From Macrophomina tecta (taxonomy: Eukaryota > Ascomycota > Dothideomycetes > Botryosphaeriales > Botryosphaeriaceae): a stretch of 64,000 bases of DNA. The DNA is taken from positions 3,224,001 to 3,288,000 of the forward strand of contig JAKSGN010000043.1 in the NCBI GenBank assembly GCA_024180945.1, given 5' to 3'. The notes under the pieces were generated by a model, which had not been told where the DNA came from, did not search any database, and was given only the letters and a program-made list of their open reading frames with translations. Below, one piece after another: positions 21,705 to 34,290 of the stretch (position 1 is the first letter of the stretch; each line of letters begins with the position of its first letter). The position numbers and the translations under genes are program-made.

Positions 21705-22492
21705 TTTTTTGGGCACAGCCCATGGACGATTAGAGGTGCAGGTGGATTAGGGAGCGCATTAGGCCCTAGAAAAGGTTCCGCATAACACCCTTGTAACTCA
21801 ACACCGACTCCACACTCAGGTTGCCAAGACCAACACTCAGGAAAACGATAACCTGTCAACCATCATCGCCATTTACTGTCACACTACACGTATCAGTATT
21901 TGCTTTCTTGTTACGCTTTCCATACCGTTAAGGGAAGCAACACTGTTAAGAGACGTTACAGGGTCCCTCACCATGGCGTGTATAATAATTCGCCTTAGCA
22001 TCATTCGGCGAGGAAGCAGTGAACCTCAATTCCTCACTCTTCACTGCGTTGCCACTATTCACGCCCAATGCCCTCGAGCATGACTTTCTCGGGTACTCGC
22101 AATTCCTCGGTTATTTCAGTTTACACCCACGTATCTAAGAAAATTCATTCTCCTTAATAGAAAAGGGCTGGCAGAAATCAATTTTTTCTCTTCTGACCTC
22201 ACTCCCATCCCAATTTGGGCGCCCAAGGCCACACAAAAGCCAACTTTTGCATATTTCTATACGATCTATAACTAGAAGAAACACATGTTCGACTAAGCTT
22301 CTTCTACCCATCCGCTGGAGCTTCAGCAGAATCATCTGAATGGTGTAATTCCGTGCACTTAAAACCCCCTTAGAAAGTCTCTGCCTGGACCGATAGATAG
22401 TTCAAGTTGTCGAGATCTTCACGGAGAGAAAATTTACCGGTTAAGGGATTATATACCCCCGCGCTGACTTTTGTCAGTTAATGCTTTTTGTG
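21705..22492. other. Gap downstream of the secreted-protein gene, no gene seen
   Basis: About 790 bp of mid-GC sequence. No open frame with a recognisable motif; the first part is presumably 3' UTR. Confidence 0.5.
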
Positions 22493-22641
22493 ATTACTGT
22501 TGGATTTGGTGGTGATACCATCAATTGAGAATGAGTGGCATGAAGACTGAGAGGTACGCTCAGGGGGAGTCCTCTTGTCCGTCGTCTTCCGTGACTAAGA
22601 TAAAAGTTTATTTTACACACACGTGATATTCCAACAATTAC
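22493..22641 (-). mobile_element. Solo LTR (22498-22636) with ATTAC target duplication
   Basis: A 139-bp unit with TGTTGGATTTGG...ATTCCAACA ends, flanked by perfect ATTAC duplications at 22493-22497 and 22637-22641. Inverted relative to its homologue at 20097-20234. Confidence 0.85.
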
Positions 22642-22802
22642 TAATTTAAATTTTGTTTGCGTGACTTGTGAAATGGGGTCCTGAAAACCAGCTTGATTAA
22701 TGCGCTCGGATAAGCCCTCTACTGAGCCGCGTCTTAGCCCGCTGCATCGCGAACGAGCTCCTTGCACATTCACGCATCCAACTCCGGGGTTCCTGCTGTG
22801 AC

Positions 22803-23033
22803 GTGAGCAAACTCCCGTCTTTCCTTCCCAAATCTCCGCAAGCCAAGCTCGTTCAGGCTGGACCGTACGACACCGCAGCCCTTGGCTCCCTTATTCGGGA
22901 TTGCGAAGTGGTCATCTGCTGTTGCCTTGCCGACAACGAAACTGCGATTGAGGGCCAAAAACTGCTAATTGTTGGAAGAGTCTTCTTTGACAGCCCAGTA
23001 CAATTGATGAAGGCAAGCTGGCATGCCGAGTAG
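22803..23033 (+). pseudogene. Relic of an NmrA-like NAD(P)-binding protein
   Basis: The frame contains KLVQAGPYDTAALGSLIRDC followed by EVVICCCLADNETAIEGQ and KLLI. This matches the part of NmrA/isoflavone-reductase-like proteins where a 'D..sL...l.G.DvVis' segment is followed by the 'GQ..LidAc' helix. The Rossmann start is missing upstream, and after KLLI the sequence diverges from the family. A truncated fragment of about 45 recognisable residues. Confidence 0.4.
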
Positions 23034-23353
23034 AGGGAGGCGATAAGGGCTCCTCTTACACCTATTCTAGCTACTATGGTAAAACGGTTCTGTAACTCGC
23101 TTACACAGTAAAACGGGTACGGGACGAGTCTAAACACAAATAAACCAAAATAACTACTAAATCAAATTGTTCCAACACAGTCATTCCCCTAACATTCCGA
23201 GATGGATCGTAAGCACTAACAGTATTACAGTGATTCAGAACATCTCTTTATATGAGGGGGTTCCTTTTGGCGGGGTTGAGTTGATCGGAGCCGGGACTGC
23301 AGAACAGGACTCTGGATTACTCGCAGCCACCGGCAGTATGGCTGGCCTGCGGC

Positions 23354-24792
23354 CCAGCGCACTGGCCTCCTTGCAAGTGAGCAGTTCCCAGCCCAATGCA
23401 AAACCAACCAACTCTATTTAAACTCCTCGCTATCTACCAGTCCACCCAACCCCCATCGAGCCTGGTTTTACGCTGTTTCTCACGCCTCTCAGCTGCCTTC
23501 TTAGCTGCCTTATGCTAGTCAACAGCTTATGGATTTGCCTGTTATTTGCTTCCAACCGCTTGCGGATTTGAAGCTTCTGTCGCTCCCATTTGGCTCTTCT
23601 CTCCCTCTCAACTTCCAGGTGCTATTTGGTCGACTCGATTCTGCGTGCACCCTCTACATAGAGTACTCGCCTACCCGTAGTAATCTTTCTTGACTCCTAC
23701 TTGCGCTGCTTTCTTGCCCGACTGGCAGCCGACTGCTCGGCCAGATCGTGTACTACCAGTGCGCCCGACTGTGCTAATGCAAGGCCGCCCTTTACAAACT
23801 TCTCAAGAAGTGGTGGAACTGGCTCAGTTGCAGTAAGTTGACTGCCTAGTGCCCGGACCGATCTGATTGTAAGTGGGGTACTCGGCTGGCTGGTGTTAAC
23901 TGGTGGTGGAGCGGCTGGTCGGCTCAATGACGAGCCGGCTTCTAACGCACGCACCTGCTCCACCACAGCTTCTAGGTGCCACGGCGCAATGCCACGGCGC
24001 AATGCCAGCAACCTTCCAGGCACTGCGCATCGTCTTCTTGATAAATGTCTATTTACGGATCCATCTCAGTGCTGACAGAAAGTCGGTTTTGGTGAACTCG
24101 GTACGGCCAGTACGAGTCGCCTTATCAACCGCTTCTCTATGCCAATGCTTATATGGCTGGAAGACGACTAGATCAAGAGGCTGTAATAGGTGTGCAACAT
24201 GAGGCGGCCGGCAGTAACCAAGTATTTTCCCCTCCTTACAGTAGTTAAGAAACTCGTAGGTGCAGTGAGACGAGTGACCGTCTAGTAGTAGTAACCGCTA
24301 TGCACCTTGTTGATGTATCTTAGTCAACCGAGAGTTCGTTGTGTCGGGTAAGAAAGCGGTTAATCCAGTTATGGCCGACAACCGGTGGTGGCCGAGTCGT
24401 GCGCCCGAGCAAGTAATTGGTTCGGACAGCATGCGCAGCCTGCAGAAGGTGCCAATACGGTCAAGTAATTTATAATAGAGTACAAGAGCAAGCTCTTAGT
24501 CATCTATTATCTTCCTATCGGCAACTAGCCGGTCGCTACGTAACGGTTTGCCGTGCCAACGACGCCGGAGTCGGGTGTAGGGCACGTCCCATTTAACTGC
24601 TAGACGGCTTAGATTTGGCTAAAGCTGGTGCCGAGCCTCATCTAGGGCTTTTCCAATGTCGTTTTCAATCTGTTGATAGGTTTTGGTCATGGTGAGTCAT
24701 GTGGTTGGCGATTGGTTGTGGACTGAAGATGATTGGGGGGGTTGGTTTTGCATTGAGCTGGGAACTGGGAGCTTGCGAGGTAGCGCGCGATA
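23354..24792 (-). mobile_element. Degenerate pogo/Fot1-like DNA transposon
   Basis: Imperfect terminal inverted repeats of about 45-55 bp pair 23354-23412 with 24738-24792; the core CAATGCAAAACCAACC is shared. A transposase lies between them on the minus strand. It begins with ATG at 24690 (MTKTYQQIENDIGKALDEA, a psq-type helix-turn-helix), then WHGKPLRSDRL and the second DNA-binding segment. Then comes LLLLDGHSSHCTYEFLNYCK around 24244-24300, the DDE catalytic DG(H/N)xSH motif, followed by RPPHVAHLLQPLDLVVFQPY. Between helix-turn-helix and DDE parts most of the catalytic core is missing. Several stops confirm it is dead. Confidence 0.8.
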
Positions 24793-27700
24793 CATCATAA
24801 TAATCGATCCTTGCTGGCTATGGCGTGTATCTAGATCATTCGCGTAAGCCACAACACTACTAGTAAAGATATTAGCCTAATTTTCCTATAATCCCTGGAA
24901 GCATAGCGCGATATTCTTGGTCCATGCTAGGTAGCAAAGGAGCCGCTATGCCAGCTATAAATAATGAGCCGAGGGGCTGGTGAGATAGGCTGATAGTGCT
25001 AAGCAGGCATAAGCTATATCCGTACGCGTGCTTACGGCTGCGAACTGCGCTGAGCCTATCTTGCTTCGGTACGTATGGATATCTTGTGCATTCGCGTGCG
25101 GGCCTTGATTGGATTCGAGCACTTCGTCTGATGGGGGAGGTGTAGCTGGGACGTGTCTCCTTGATGCCATAACGCGTGACAAGACAGTTAATTTACGGCT
25201 CTTAGGAGAGCCATAAGAGCCGTTACTCACGATCCTATACTCTACGTAAGGCTAGAAACCATTGAGCCTCGCCCATGATTCGCATCTCGTAGCGCTGAAA
25301 TATGCCCTCCTGAAAGGTATTGGCGTACGACTCATTACGCTTGTGGTCCTCCTAGTCGAGTATAATACGCGGTATAACCGCTTCTGGCTCGTTATCGTTT
25401 TGCTGAGTCGCTAGTAGCTCGTTTAAGTCTTCTAGCGAGAACTTGCTGGATTCGTCAAACGTAACGTCTCTTCATCGTATGATACGATCCTTTGGTGGAT
25501 ACTGAATACGGTGGATATTAGTTAAATCCTGTCTAACTAAATATCCAATTAAGACTCGCTTCTCCAGCTTGTAAGAGCGTGGAATAGTCTCAAGTAGCAA
25601 ATAGGCTTTGCAGCCGTATACTCGTAGGTAAGCCACCTTAGGCTGTTTTCTATAGAATAACTCGAATGGAGTCTTCTAGTGGCGCCGCTTTATCGGAGTC
25701 CTATTATAGATGTAGGTGGCTGCCTTGATTATTTCAGGCTAAAGGTCTTTAGGTAGACTGGCACTAACGCGTAGAGCGCCTGCTTTGACAATAATTGAGT
25801 GTCCAGAGCGTTCTAAGGCACAGTTTTGCTGAGGCGTATAGGGAGCGGATACCTCGTGGGTAATTCCCTGCTGCTTAAGCGGTTGCTTAAACGCGTGCGT
25901 TAGTAACGCCTCTCCGTCTGATCTTAGAAAGGCCACCGTTTTTCCAAATCGAGGCTTGATCATTTGGATAATATGAAGGAGGTGCTCGGTGCACTCATCA
26001 TTAGTACCGTGCGTAACCGTAAAGGTGAACTTAGTGGATGCACATTCTACGTGCGTTATCCACTGATTGCCGTTGTTGGCTCGTGTCATTTGCGTTAAAT
26101 CAAATGAGATTCGGAAGAAGGTTTCTGTAGATGGTTCTTCTGGCTCCATAGCTCGAGAAATCTGTTGGTGTGCCTTCGTACGAGCGCACACATCACAGTG
26201 CTTAGGTAGCTCCTGATTCGTGATAGCCGCTCCTTGAACTGCCTTGGGCAACGCGTTTAACAGCGCTTTGGCCGGTATGGGCAAATATATCGTGCCACTG
26301 AGTGGCTGGCAACGATCGGATAACCAGATTCGAGTGAACCTTCGGATTGTTTCCGCCCTTATTGTACTCCATAAAGAAGTGGTTGTGCTCAAGGGTTAGG
26401 TTTGCCACAATAACGTCCTTCTTATAGAGGCATAAACGGCCTGTATCCAACTGAATGCCCTTGTCCCTTGCCTTAGCAACGGAAATATTACGGGTTAGCC
26501 CCGTACTACTCGTATAGCTACTCGTTTCTACTTAGCGTAGTTTACTTTACTACTTAAGCGCTCTCTTTCTTTGCATTTCTTTTCTCGATTGCAGCTTCTT
26601 TTCGTATATAGAATCCAGTTGAATTATTGTTCACTGCGAACAATAACAGGAAACGAGGTTGGCCTTACACGATGGAACGTAGGCCACATCTAAGTGGGTA
26701 ATAATACGGTCCGTATTTTGGTTAGTAGCGTTGGCTGTTACTTCTCCAAAGACCTCGATTGGAATAGTTGAGTTTCTAGCCGTAACGTAATCATCCGGGC
26801 TTGCGTCCCTGGTTTTCGTAAATCGTTTCTTCATGAACCGATTACAGATGTGGTGCGTAGAGCCCGTATTTGTGATCCATAAGAGTTCGGGCGTAGTCGG
26901 CTTAGAGACATGCTAAGTACGGAATACTAAGGCTACTACGGCTGGAAATGGGGATAGGTCGTTGTTATCCGAATCGTCCGTAGATTCTTTTTCTTTTTCT
27001 TGTGGATTCTTAGACGGTCATTTCTCTTGGCCTTGCTTGCCACTCTTAAACCGTTCAAGTGAACGTTCTACTCGGTTCTTGATTTGAGGGTCTTCGAGGC
27101 TCTTGTTGATCTCAGCCTAGATTTCCTTATTAGGAGTCCAATTGGCTGGCCTAACCGCTGCGTTATAATATGCGCATTGGTAATACTGGTGATACTCTCC
27201 ACACGCACAGCTAGGAAGGCCCTCGATCCTGCTTTTTCTTACGTAGCGTAGCCATAAAAGCCGCTTTCGTGATCTTCGGATTTTCGGCTGCATTCTGACA
27301 GTGGTGGTTGCGGTACTTAACGAGAAGATCAGCCAGTGGCTTAGTAAGCTCACAGTTCTGAAGCCTGATCTTATACTTGGTAGCCTATTGAGGATCAAAA
27401 GATGAAAGCGCCCTTAAAAAGCTCTTCTTGCCTCGGTTGCCAGAAACGTCCGGGAGTTCTAGGGCTTCCGCATTAAATAGCGTTTCCTCCCACTGGTAAA
27501 GCCATTTCTCGACAGTCTGGCTGCAAGGCGATTTTTAAAGCTGCTTTAGCTCATCGATCACGAGATCCTCTCGAGTCTCTTTGGTCGGCTGGAGCCGGCC
27601 TAAGGGCAGATAGCTGAGAATACGGCTGCGCGTCCTCTTTTAGCTTTCGAAGAATAGGCTGCGGTAATTAGCTAACAGGATCTTCAGTTACCGTTGATAG

Positions 27701-28606
27701 GTTATAAACATACTTTCGTAGCCCCTCGTATTCTCTAAACTCTTGCTTATAGTCTCCATTTTTATCTTGTAGCGGTCTTGTGCTCGCGTTCTGTGGTTAC
27801 TGCCTAGTTCGATTGGTATACGTGGCTTTACTGGTTGGGCTCTATTTTCCGCAAGGGCTGGATTGCTGTAGGCGAAGATTTCGCCCTTCTTTGTTCGGCA
27901 CTGGATAATAGAAGATCCGCCATTCTACTTATCGGCTGTCTTGAAGACAATGATAGATTTAAACGAGGTGATGGCTGGTAGTAATTGCTCCTAGTAGATG
28001 ATGATTGTCGAGTAATCGGGCCGAGGGGCGTAGGCCATAATCAATTAGGGCGAGGCTAGTATACCCAGTAGTAACGTGAGGCAGCAAGGGCCGAAGCAGG
28101 GTGGATGGCTATCAACGGAAACTAAGGATCAAGAAAAGAAGAAAGGAAGGTATGCAGGGATTTGGTGCGTAGAAGGACATACGCTGGACGAGTCCTCTGC
28201 CTGACTAATTCAATCCCGTGCTTCATTCGTGCACGTGATGATTAGCGGAGTCAACCAGGTACCCGGCGAATCTCACCTTCCGAGCCTGAGAGCACCGCCT
28301 CCGCCCACCGACAGGCGACCAGCCGCGTATTCGAGCAACGAACCCACTTTCTTGCGAAGTAACCAGAAGAATGTCAGCGGACGAAGACGGTAGGGGCGGA
28401 CACGTCACCGTCGGCGCGTCGAGGGACCCAACAAACCGACTGTCGCGCCCTCCACATCGGCAAACCAACGAGACAGCGCAGGGCTCGCGCAACCTCCGTA
28501 TCCGACCTACCTAGCGATTCGACTTTGGGCGACGTGATTGGCCTGCTTAATATTATTATTATTACGAAGAACGACCGGCTTACCGAGCGGAACGAAGAGC
28601 TCGCGG
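24793..28606 (-). mobile_element. Broken Ty1/copia retrotransposon (internal region)
   Basis: Reading leftwards on the minus strand: gag from ATG 28038 (MAYAPRPDYSTIII), a protease-like frame 26834-26631, integrase 26450-25739 with HCDVCARTKA and the core FLRSDGE...YTPQQNCALERSGHS, then the integrase C-terminus. Only the end of RT (GEAQWFLALRRV, near 25260) and RNase H (YRSKIGSAQFAAVSTRTDIA; VVAYANDLDTRHSQQGS near 24830) follow. The RT catalytic core with YxDD is absent, so there is a deletion around 25300-25450. Stops are frequent but fewer than in the chromoviruses. The left end runs directly into the pogo-like element, and no 3' LTR was found. Confidence 0.85.
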
Positions 28607-28847
28607 TGTCACGACCTGCACTGAATCAACTTCAAAGTAGGTTTGGATTAACGAAGTTTCTAAGCTAAAGAAGAAGAAAAAAGAAAAGGAAGGGGAGCGA
28701 AGGTAAGGAAGTTATGTAGAAGTGGCCTTAGCTTCTTCACGTGGTGACTCTCAATCCGCATTCGGTGAATGCTCTGCACGTGTTTGCTGGCTCAGCCACT
28801 CTCTAGCTACCCGGCGGGGCCACTCGTTGTAAGTTCGGTTCGTGACA
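28607..28847 (-). repeat. LTR, probably 5' LTR of the copia element
   Basis: A 241-bp unit with TGTCACGA...TCGTGACA ends, homologous to the solo LTR at 6988-7240 in opposite orientation. No matching 5-bp flanks are found (CGCGG left, CCAAC right), as expected if its left side is the internal region of the copia element. Assignment to that element rests on position and orientation only. Confidence 0.65.
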
Positions 28848-29539
28848 CCAACACTATGTGAGATTCGGAACTCTATAGAGCTAGCTTATTCGTTCGCTCG
28901 TTTTCCACTATTTCCACGTGCGCTGGGCCCAACCTTAGCGCGATAACCGGCACGTGCATATGCTTTAGTCTAGTCGTAGTAGGGTATAAATCTTTGTAAG
29001 GAGGAATAAAAAAACACACGCCCTCCATTCCGCCTCGCTACGGCGGCGTGGTGGAGTGGCCGTGGATAATAAGCTGAAGAATATGGTTCGGGCCGTTCAC
29101 ACCCTATTTTAAGGGTCCTGGTAGAACTTAACAACGGCTGAATGTCCAGAGACATGAACTAGGATGTCCACAGTAGATGTCATGATAATTATAAAAATTA
29201 GAGAATTAGTTCCGCGTGAGCAAATTGGCCGATGAACGAGTAGGAAGCCTTATGATGAACTGCGGCGGAGTAGAAGGAGAAAAGAGGGGTAATATATTGG
29301 AATATTCAGCTATCACATGTTTTATTTTGCTCAATATAGCTAGCGCAGTCAGCCTTCGTATAGGGAGAGCCTCCCAGGCCTCCGCCTTACTTACCATGCC
29401 AATCCTACTTCTTGAAATGCGCATCACCACTTCCCAACAGGTAACTAAACGGTGGCGCGGCTAAAAGACATTCCTTTAGTTGTGTCATCCATGCTTGAGT
29501 CTTCCGAGACTCTAAGATAAGGTTAATACTCCTTACAGC
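28848..29539. other. Gap with no recognisable gene
   Basis: Mixed composition; short open frames without domain signals. The last 100 bases are likely the 3' UTR of the hydrolase. Confidence 0.5.
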
Positions 29540-30859
29540 TTAGAGGCCTTGTTGCTCCTCCTGCTTTTTAAGCATGTCGTACATTGACCTCTGCCAGGCT
29601 AAAATTAAGTCCTTGAGCTTTGCGTCAGCCATGGGCAGCAACGAGACGCCAAACGCACCGCAGAGCCCCGCCTCGACGTCCATAAACTATTGTAATTATC
29701 AGCCGCGGTGAATATCTCCCAACGAGCAGCAGCGGCTTACCCAGTAGAAATTCAACATGCCATACCAGAAGGTTGCGCCCCGTTTCTTACGGCCGTCCGG
29801 GTCGTCCTCGGAAGCCATCAAGCCCGCTAAATTCCAGTCGCGCGCGAGCGGAGCAGAAACGTCGCCCAACACGCTCGCAGCCCTTGTTGGATCGCGTAGC
29901 ATTGCATTCAGGGCGGCTTTCCCGGGCGCGGTAAGCTGCGGTTTGAACATCTCGGTTGCGGCATCGGGCGCTAAGAGCTTGCCGTCATTGGCGAGCAGCG
30001 ACTGGAGGATCTTGTGGAAATCGTCCAGGCGTGCGTACGCGCCCTGACCGCCAAAGCACTCCTGCAACCCGTCGTTGATCGACTTGGCCGTGCTAGGCTC
30101 GACCCCGCCGTCGGGGGTCCTCTGCACGGGTTGTACGAGCTTAGACTTGACGCGGGGGTGCTCGTCCGGCCAGAAGGTGATGCCTTGGATGCCTAGGGGC
30201 TCCCAGATGTGCTTCCGCATGTACGCCTCGAGGGACGGCTCGCCTGAGACGCGCTCGACTATCTTCCCCACCCAGTCTATGGCGAAACCGTATGCAAAGC
30301 TCTCGCCGGGCTCGAACGTCAGCGGCACGCCATAGCGCGCGTTGACGGTGGTGCAGTTCGATAAGTTGCTCCACTGCTCGGCCATGTAGCCTGCGGGCAC
30401 ATCTGAAAAGCCGGGGTAGGGGGTGCCGGCGCTGTGCGAAAGAAGATACTTGAGCAGGAGCGGGTTCCGCCGGCGCACAGCGACCGGGGCGTCGAGCTGT
30501 CCGGCCAGGACAGGTTGGCTGGCGAGCTCCGGGACCAGCGGCGCGACGTCTTGGTCTAGCTCAAGGGCACCGCGCTCGACAAGTTGAAGAGCGGCGACCA
30601 CGGTCATGAGCTTCGTGGACGAGATCAGCGGGAAGACTGAACTCGTGGCAACAGGCTCGGAAGGCTCGCTGGCCAGCGAGTCTACCCCAACGGCCTCTTC
30701 GTAGCGAAAGCTGCCTGTCGAGAACCGTCAATTAACGGCACAGCGTCCTAACAAGTCAACGCCTAAGCCCATACCATCTTTGTTGCTAGCAATACACGCA
30801 CATCCCGCGATCGTACCATTTTCGACGGCATTTTCGAGCAGTTGCTTGACGGCGTCCAT
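29540..30859 (-). CDS. Beta-lactamase-like serine hydrolase / transesterase, 401 aa
   Basis: Exons are 30859-30775, 30714-29741 and 29686-29540; introns of 60 nt (GTATGG..ACAG) and 54 nt (GTAAGC..ATAG) keep frame exactly. The class-C beta-lactamase/penicillin-binding fold is shown by SxxK in PLISSTKLMT (Ser60, Lys63), the following helix VVAALQLVERGAL, LLSHSAGTPYPGF, and a Tyr-containing second motif FAYGFAIDWVGKIVERVSG (Tyr170). Fungal members act as esterases or acyltransferases (LovD type). The C-terminal exon, starting FMDVEAGLCGAFGVSLLP, supplies the strand usually facing the active site. No signal peptide, so cytosolic. Substrate unknown. An SDR gene starts 0.8 kb upstream on the same strand. 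Confidence 0.88.
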
Positions 30860-31675
30860 AGTGGGAGTTATGATGTTGTACTCTGTTCTTTTCGTTTCGC
30901 TAGTGGCAGCTATGGTTTTGTATGTACGATCCTCGCCTTCCTCGGTGTAACTACGCTCGTTTCCAGTATTCGCGCTGACAAAACTGCACACTGTAGTCGA
31001 ACCCACTATGACGACTTGCTCCTGCTAAGTCCGTTGTAATGTCCGATACATGCTGGGCCAAAATGGATGGCGAGGAGTTGGGATGCGCCGACGTTTACCC
31101 TCGGCCGAAGAGGAAACTGCATCATCAGTCCCTGCAGGCCATCGCCGCCGTGGCTTTGGCGCCTTGTCTTTCATTCTTCACGCAGCGTCCGGTTACCAGG
31201 ATCATGCTGCTCTCGAGGCGGCGAGCAGCATGCTATGGCAGACCGGGGAATACCACTTGTTGCCGCTGGGTTGAGCCATGGATGCTCCCGCAGTTGATGT
31301 CGATGCAGCGGGTGCCCTTGCCAGGAAGGCCGGGTCCTTTCACCAGGAGCGCGATCACACAGCCCCTCGGTTGGTTCGAGGTCTCCTCGAAGGCCGGAGT
31401 TGCTGTGGTAGGGGCCGGAGCAGGACTGGGCCTGTACCAGTGGACAGCGTAAGCCGAGACGATGGTCCTGCGGCGTGCACGCGTGTGCGTTGAGTGCACC
31501 GGCGTGCCACGAGGCAAATGAAGACGCGAGCCACTGATGCAGATTCTGCTGACAGTGCAGGGAGGTAGTCTATTTGGGGTTGTTCCACACCGGTCCTTCG
31601 CATTGACCTCAATGGAACGAAGCACCCCGTAGAGTGAGGCCAACTACATTATTCAGGAAAGCCCTCCTGCGGCAA
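30860..31675. other. Gap between hydrolase and SDR genes
   Basis: Holds the hydrolase promoter and SDR 3' UTR. Several overlapping frames of 60-137 codons exist on both strands, but none has a motif or family resemblance, so none is called. Confidence 0.5.
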
Positions 31676-32672
31676 CTACCACGGAACCTCCGCGCCATCG
31701 TACTTGTTGGGGCCCTTTGCATTCTCCCAGCCCGGCACGTGCACGTTGAAAAACTTGCCGTTGTCGGCCTCCTTGACGCGGAGCACGATGTCTAGCGTAG
31801 CCGAGGATCCCTGCTCAATGGTCAGGTCGGCGTTGGCGCTGCCGAGATCGGTTTTGATCCACTAGAATGGAGAAGCGTGTCAGTCACGTCGCTCAACTCA
31901 TCGTACATGTGTTGAACATCTCTTTTGGCTTACACCAGGCGAGAGGGCGACGACTGTAAAGCCCTTCTCGGCGACGGCCTGCGCGTACTGCGCTGTCAAC
32001 ATGTTCAAAGCGGCCTTCGAGATCTTATAGGCGGGTGTCGGTGCCCACGCAAAGGACGGAGACATTGCGACGGATCCCATCGTCGACGACCTATTGCCAG
32101 GCGGCCGTCAGCAAGAGGTCCTACAAGGGGAACAGCGACAGCTCCGGCGCCGCGAGTCGGAGAGGAGTAGGGAGGGAAGCTTACACGTTGATAACCTTCT
32201 TGACTGCTCCTTTCTCGAGGAGCGGTAGGAGGGCGCTGGTCACGATGTGCACGCCAGTCACGTTAACCTTAAACGTGTCCTCGAGGGTGGCGGTGGTCCT
32301 ACGTAAGAATATATTGGTCAGCGGTGCTCGTGAAGCGTGGTTCTGGAGGCGAGGATCGCGCTACATGGCTGAGATGCCGTCTGGGACGTAGTCGGCGACG
32401 CCGGCGTTGTTGATTAGGACGTCGAGCCCCTTGCCGGCCAGCGCATGCTCGACCTGCCCGGCTGCCTTCTGCATGCTCTCCTGTGAGGTTACCTCCAGCT
32501 GCACGAACTCAACCCGGCCGCCGGACTCGGCGCTAAGCTTCTGCAGCGCAGGGGTCTCGCTCCGCGCAGACGCGAACACCTTGCTAACTTCGGAGTCGGG
32601 TCTGGCTGCGAGCAGGCTGACGAGGCCAAGGCCGAGGCCGCGAGAGGAGCCGGTGACGAAGTAGGATGCCAT
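31676..32672 (-). CDS. Classical short-chain dehydrogenase/reductase, 254 aa
   Basis: Four exons: 32672-32365, 32298-32185, 32090-31934 and 31861-31676. Introns of 66, 94 and 72 nt all have GT..AG ends, and phases close. The cofactor motif TGSSRGLG (residues 7-14), NNAG (88-91), the catalytic Ser in NVSSTMGS (about 142-143) and YKISK (Tyr162, Lys166) are all present, followed by SPGWIKTDLG formed across the last junction. It belongs to the C-factor-like classical SDRs, NAD(P)H-dependent and cytosolic. Substrate unknown. It is co-oriented with the hydrolase and the ABC transporter. The Ser and Tyr residues survive, so it looks functional. Confidence 0.9.
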
Positions 32673-33150
32673 GGCTGAATAGGGCTGGTATTCTGGGTTT
32701 GGAACAGTACTTCTGATATAGAAAATTGAACGTGTGTGGATGGGAAGCTAGTAGCGTCACTTTAAAATGGGAATGCCGTTTATGGCTTACTAAGGAAGAA
32801 GAGCAGGAAACCCTGGCGAAGGTGCATTGGTACCGTACTTAACTACGACGGAGAAAAGCGGAATAAACTCCGATGCTATTAATAATATCGCCTACGTAGC
32901 TATCCCCTTACTTCCTTAGGCCGATTTCTAGGCCGTCTAAGGATAAGGATGAGGTAGACAGATAGTCGTATACGAAAATCCCCTAACAAATTCACCCTAA
33001 AGAGTAGATATAATTACTGACCCACCGTATCATTCCTGCGGCTAGGGATAAGTAGTGCCGTATGCTCAACAATCGGAACTCTCTCTATCTTCGACATCCT
33101 AGCGCCTCCTATTCTGCACGATCCTAAAGGCACACCGGCTAATCTATGAG
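32673..33150. other. Gap with no recognisable gene
   Basis: The first 100 bp are the SDR promoter. From about 32820 the sequence is AT-rich with many TAG/TAA/TA steps, probably decayed repeat sequence that I cannot assign. Confidence 0.45.
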
Positions 33151-33635
33151 CAAGGTATAACTGGCGGGCGTCTGCCTCTAAGGATCCAACACGTAAGAGG
33201 GAGAGAATCTGTCAGAGGCTTTTCCTTCAGTGGGTATAGGAAGAGGGTGAGAACAAGTCGATGCGTAATAAGACTAAGCACTACGTGTGCGAAGGCCGGT
33301 TTACTAATAGAGTTTGAAGTCTATTGTTAAAGTCAACTACGAAGGTTAAAGCTATCTAAGGAGTGTGGTTTATATAAAAATTGGAGTATGTATATAGTCT
33401 ATAAGCTTATTAAGAGTGTTGTGCTTAACGGTTATTCTTCCTAATCGTGGTGGAGTAACTAAGCGGTCGCGCTTAGTTGGAGTCCTCGCTTAGGAGTCTT
33501 GGTGAATAAGCGGGTGGATCCTGTTAATCGTATAGGTCACGTGATATCGGGTCCTTATGTTTCCGCGTTCGATCGCTCCTGGCGGAGCTAATCCCCAACT
33601 TCCCCAGCCTGTGGAGGCTGCGCCGTAGCACAAGG
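33151..33635 (-). mobile_element. Solo chromovirus LTR (33156-33630) with CAAGG target duplication
   Basis: A 475-bp unit, starting with a mutated TATAAC (for TGTAAC) and ending GGCTGCGCCGTAGCA, lies between CAAGG at 33151-33155 and 33631-33635. It aligns with the LTRs of elements 1 and 2 over the blocks GCCTCTAAGGATCC, GAGAGAATCTGTC and GTGTGCGAAGGCC. It carries RIP-like changes. Confidence 0.9.
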
Positions 33636-33709
33636 GGCTCGAGATAATATATGTAGGGCAGGTCTTATACCTCGCGAAGGAACGCTAGCTGCTCTTACAC
33701 AACCACTTC

Positions 33710-34290
33710 GGAGTGCGGTGTAGGAGGTCACGCGAACAGGCGATTGCCGTGCTAATGGGAAAGATCTTTGGGGCGTGGAAGGGGCGACATGGAGGGTGCA
33801 GCGTGTCCTGCCCCTCGTCATGTTCGAGGTCCAGGGAGCCTACGATGGCGTGAGCAAGGAGGTGCTGCTCCAGAGGCTGCGGCAGAGGCTCTTGCCCGAG
33901 CAAGATCGGCCGGTGGGTGGACAGCTTTTGCCCTGAGAGGGAGGGATGCGTGGTCATGAACGGGCACTGCTCGCCACTCCAAGACAACAAATACCCAGGG
34001 CTACCTCACGGCTCGGCTTGGTACAGCCCGGGTATTTACGGGGCGGGCAGATTATTGAGTATGGTGGACAGGGTCCAGCGACTAGCAGCCCAGGTAATCA
34101 CCAGGGTGTCAAAAAGGTGGCACTCCCAGTCCTCACGTCAAAGGCGGGGCTGGGCTCGGTGGAATTCGGGCTCAAGAGAAAGGCAGACAAACACCTTGCA
34201 GAAGTCTTCCGGGCCCTCGGGCATGGACTCTGCAGCGGAAAATGTTCACCTACCATAGTAGCTCCTCCAACACGACTCCGGCGCCCGAGC
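33710..34290 (+). mobile_element. LINE relic (Tad1-like reverse transcriptase fragment)
   Basis: Across shifting frames the plus strand reads MFEVQGAYDGVSKEVLLQRL, then RWVDSFCPEREGCVVMNGHC, then GLPHGS. This is the RT block in which F(D)VxGAYD and GLPQGS are normally the catalytic and B-box motifs. Shortly after comes VDRVQRLAAQVITRV, resembling the segment near the end of the LINE RT ORF (RxQRxAARxITG). The central YxDD part is deleted and frames are broken, so it is a dead fragment. Confidence 0.65.
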
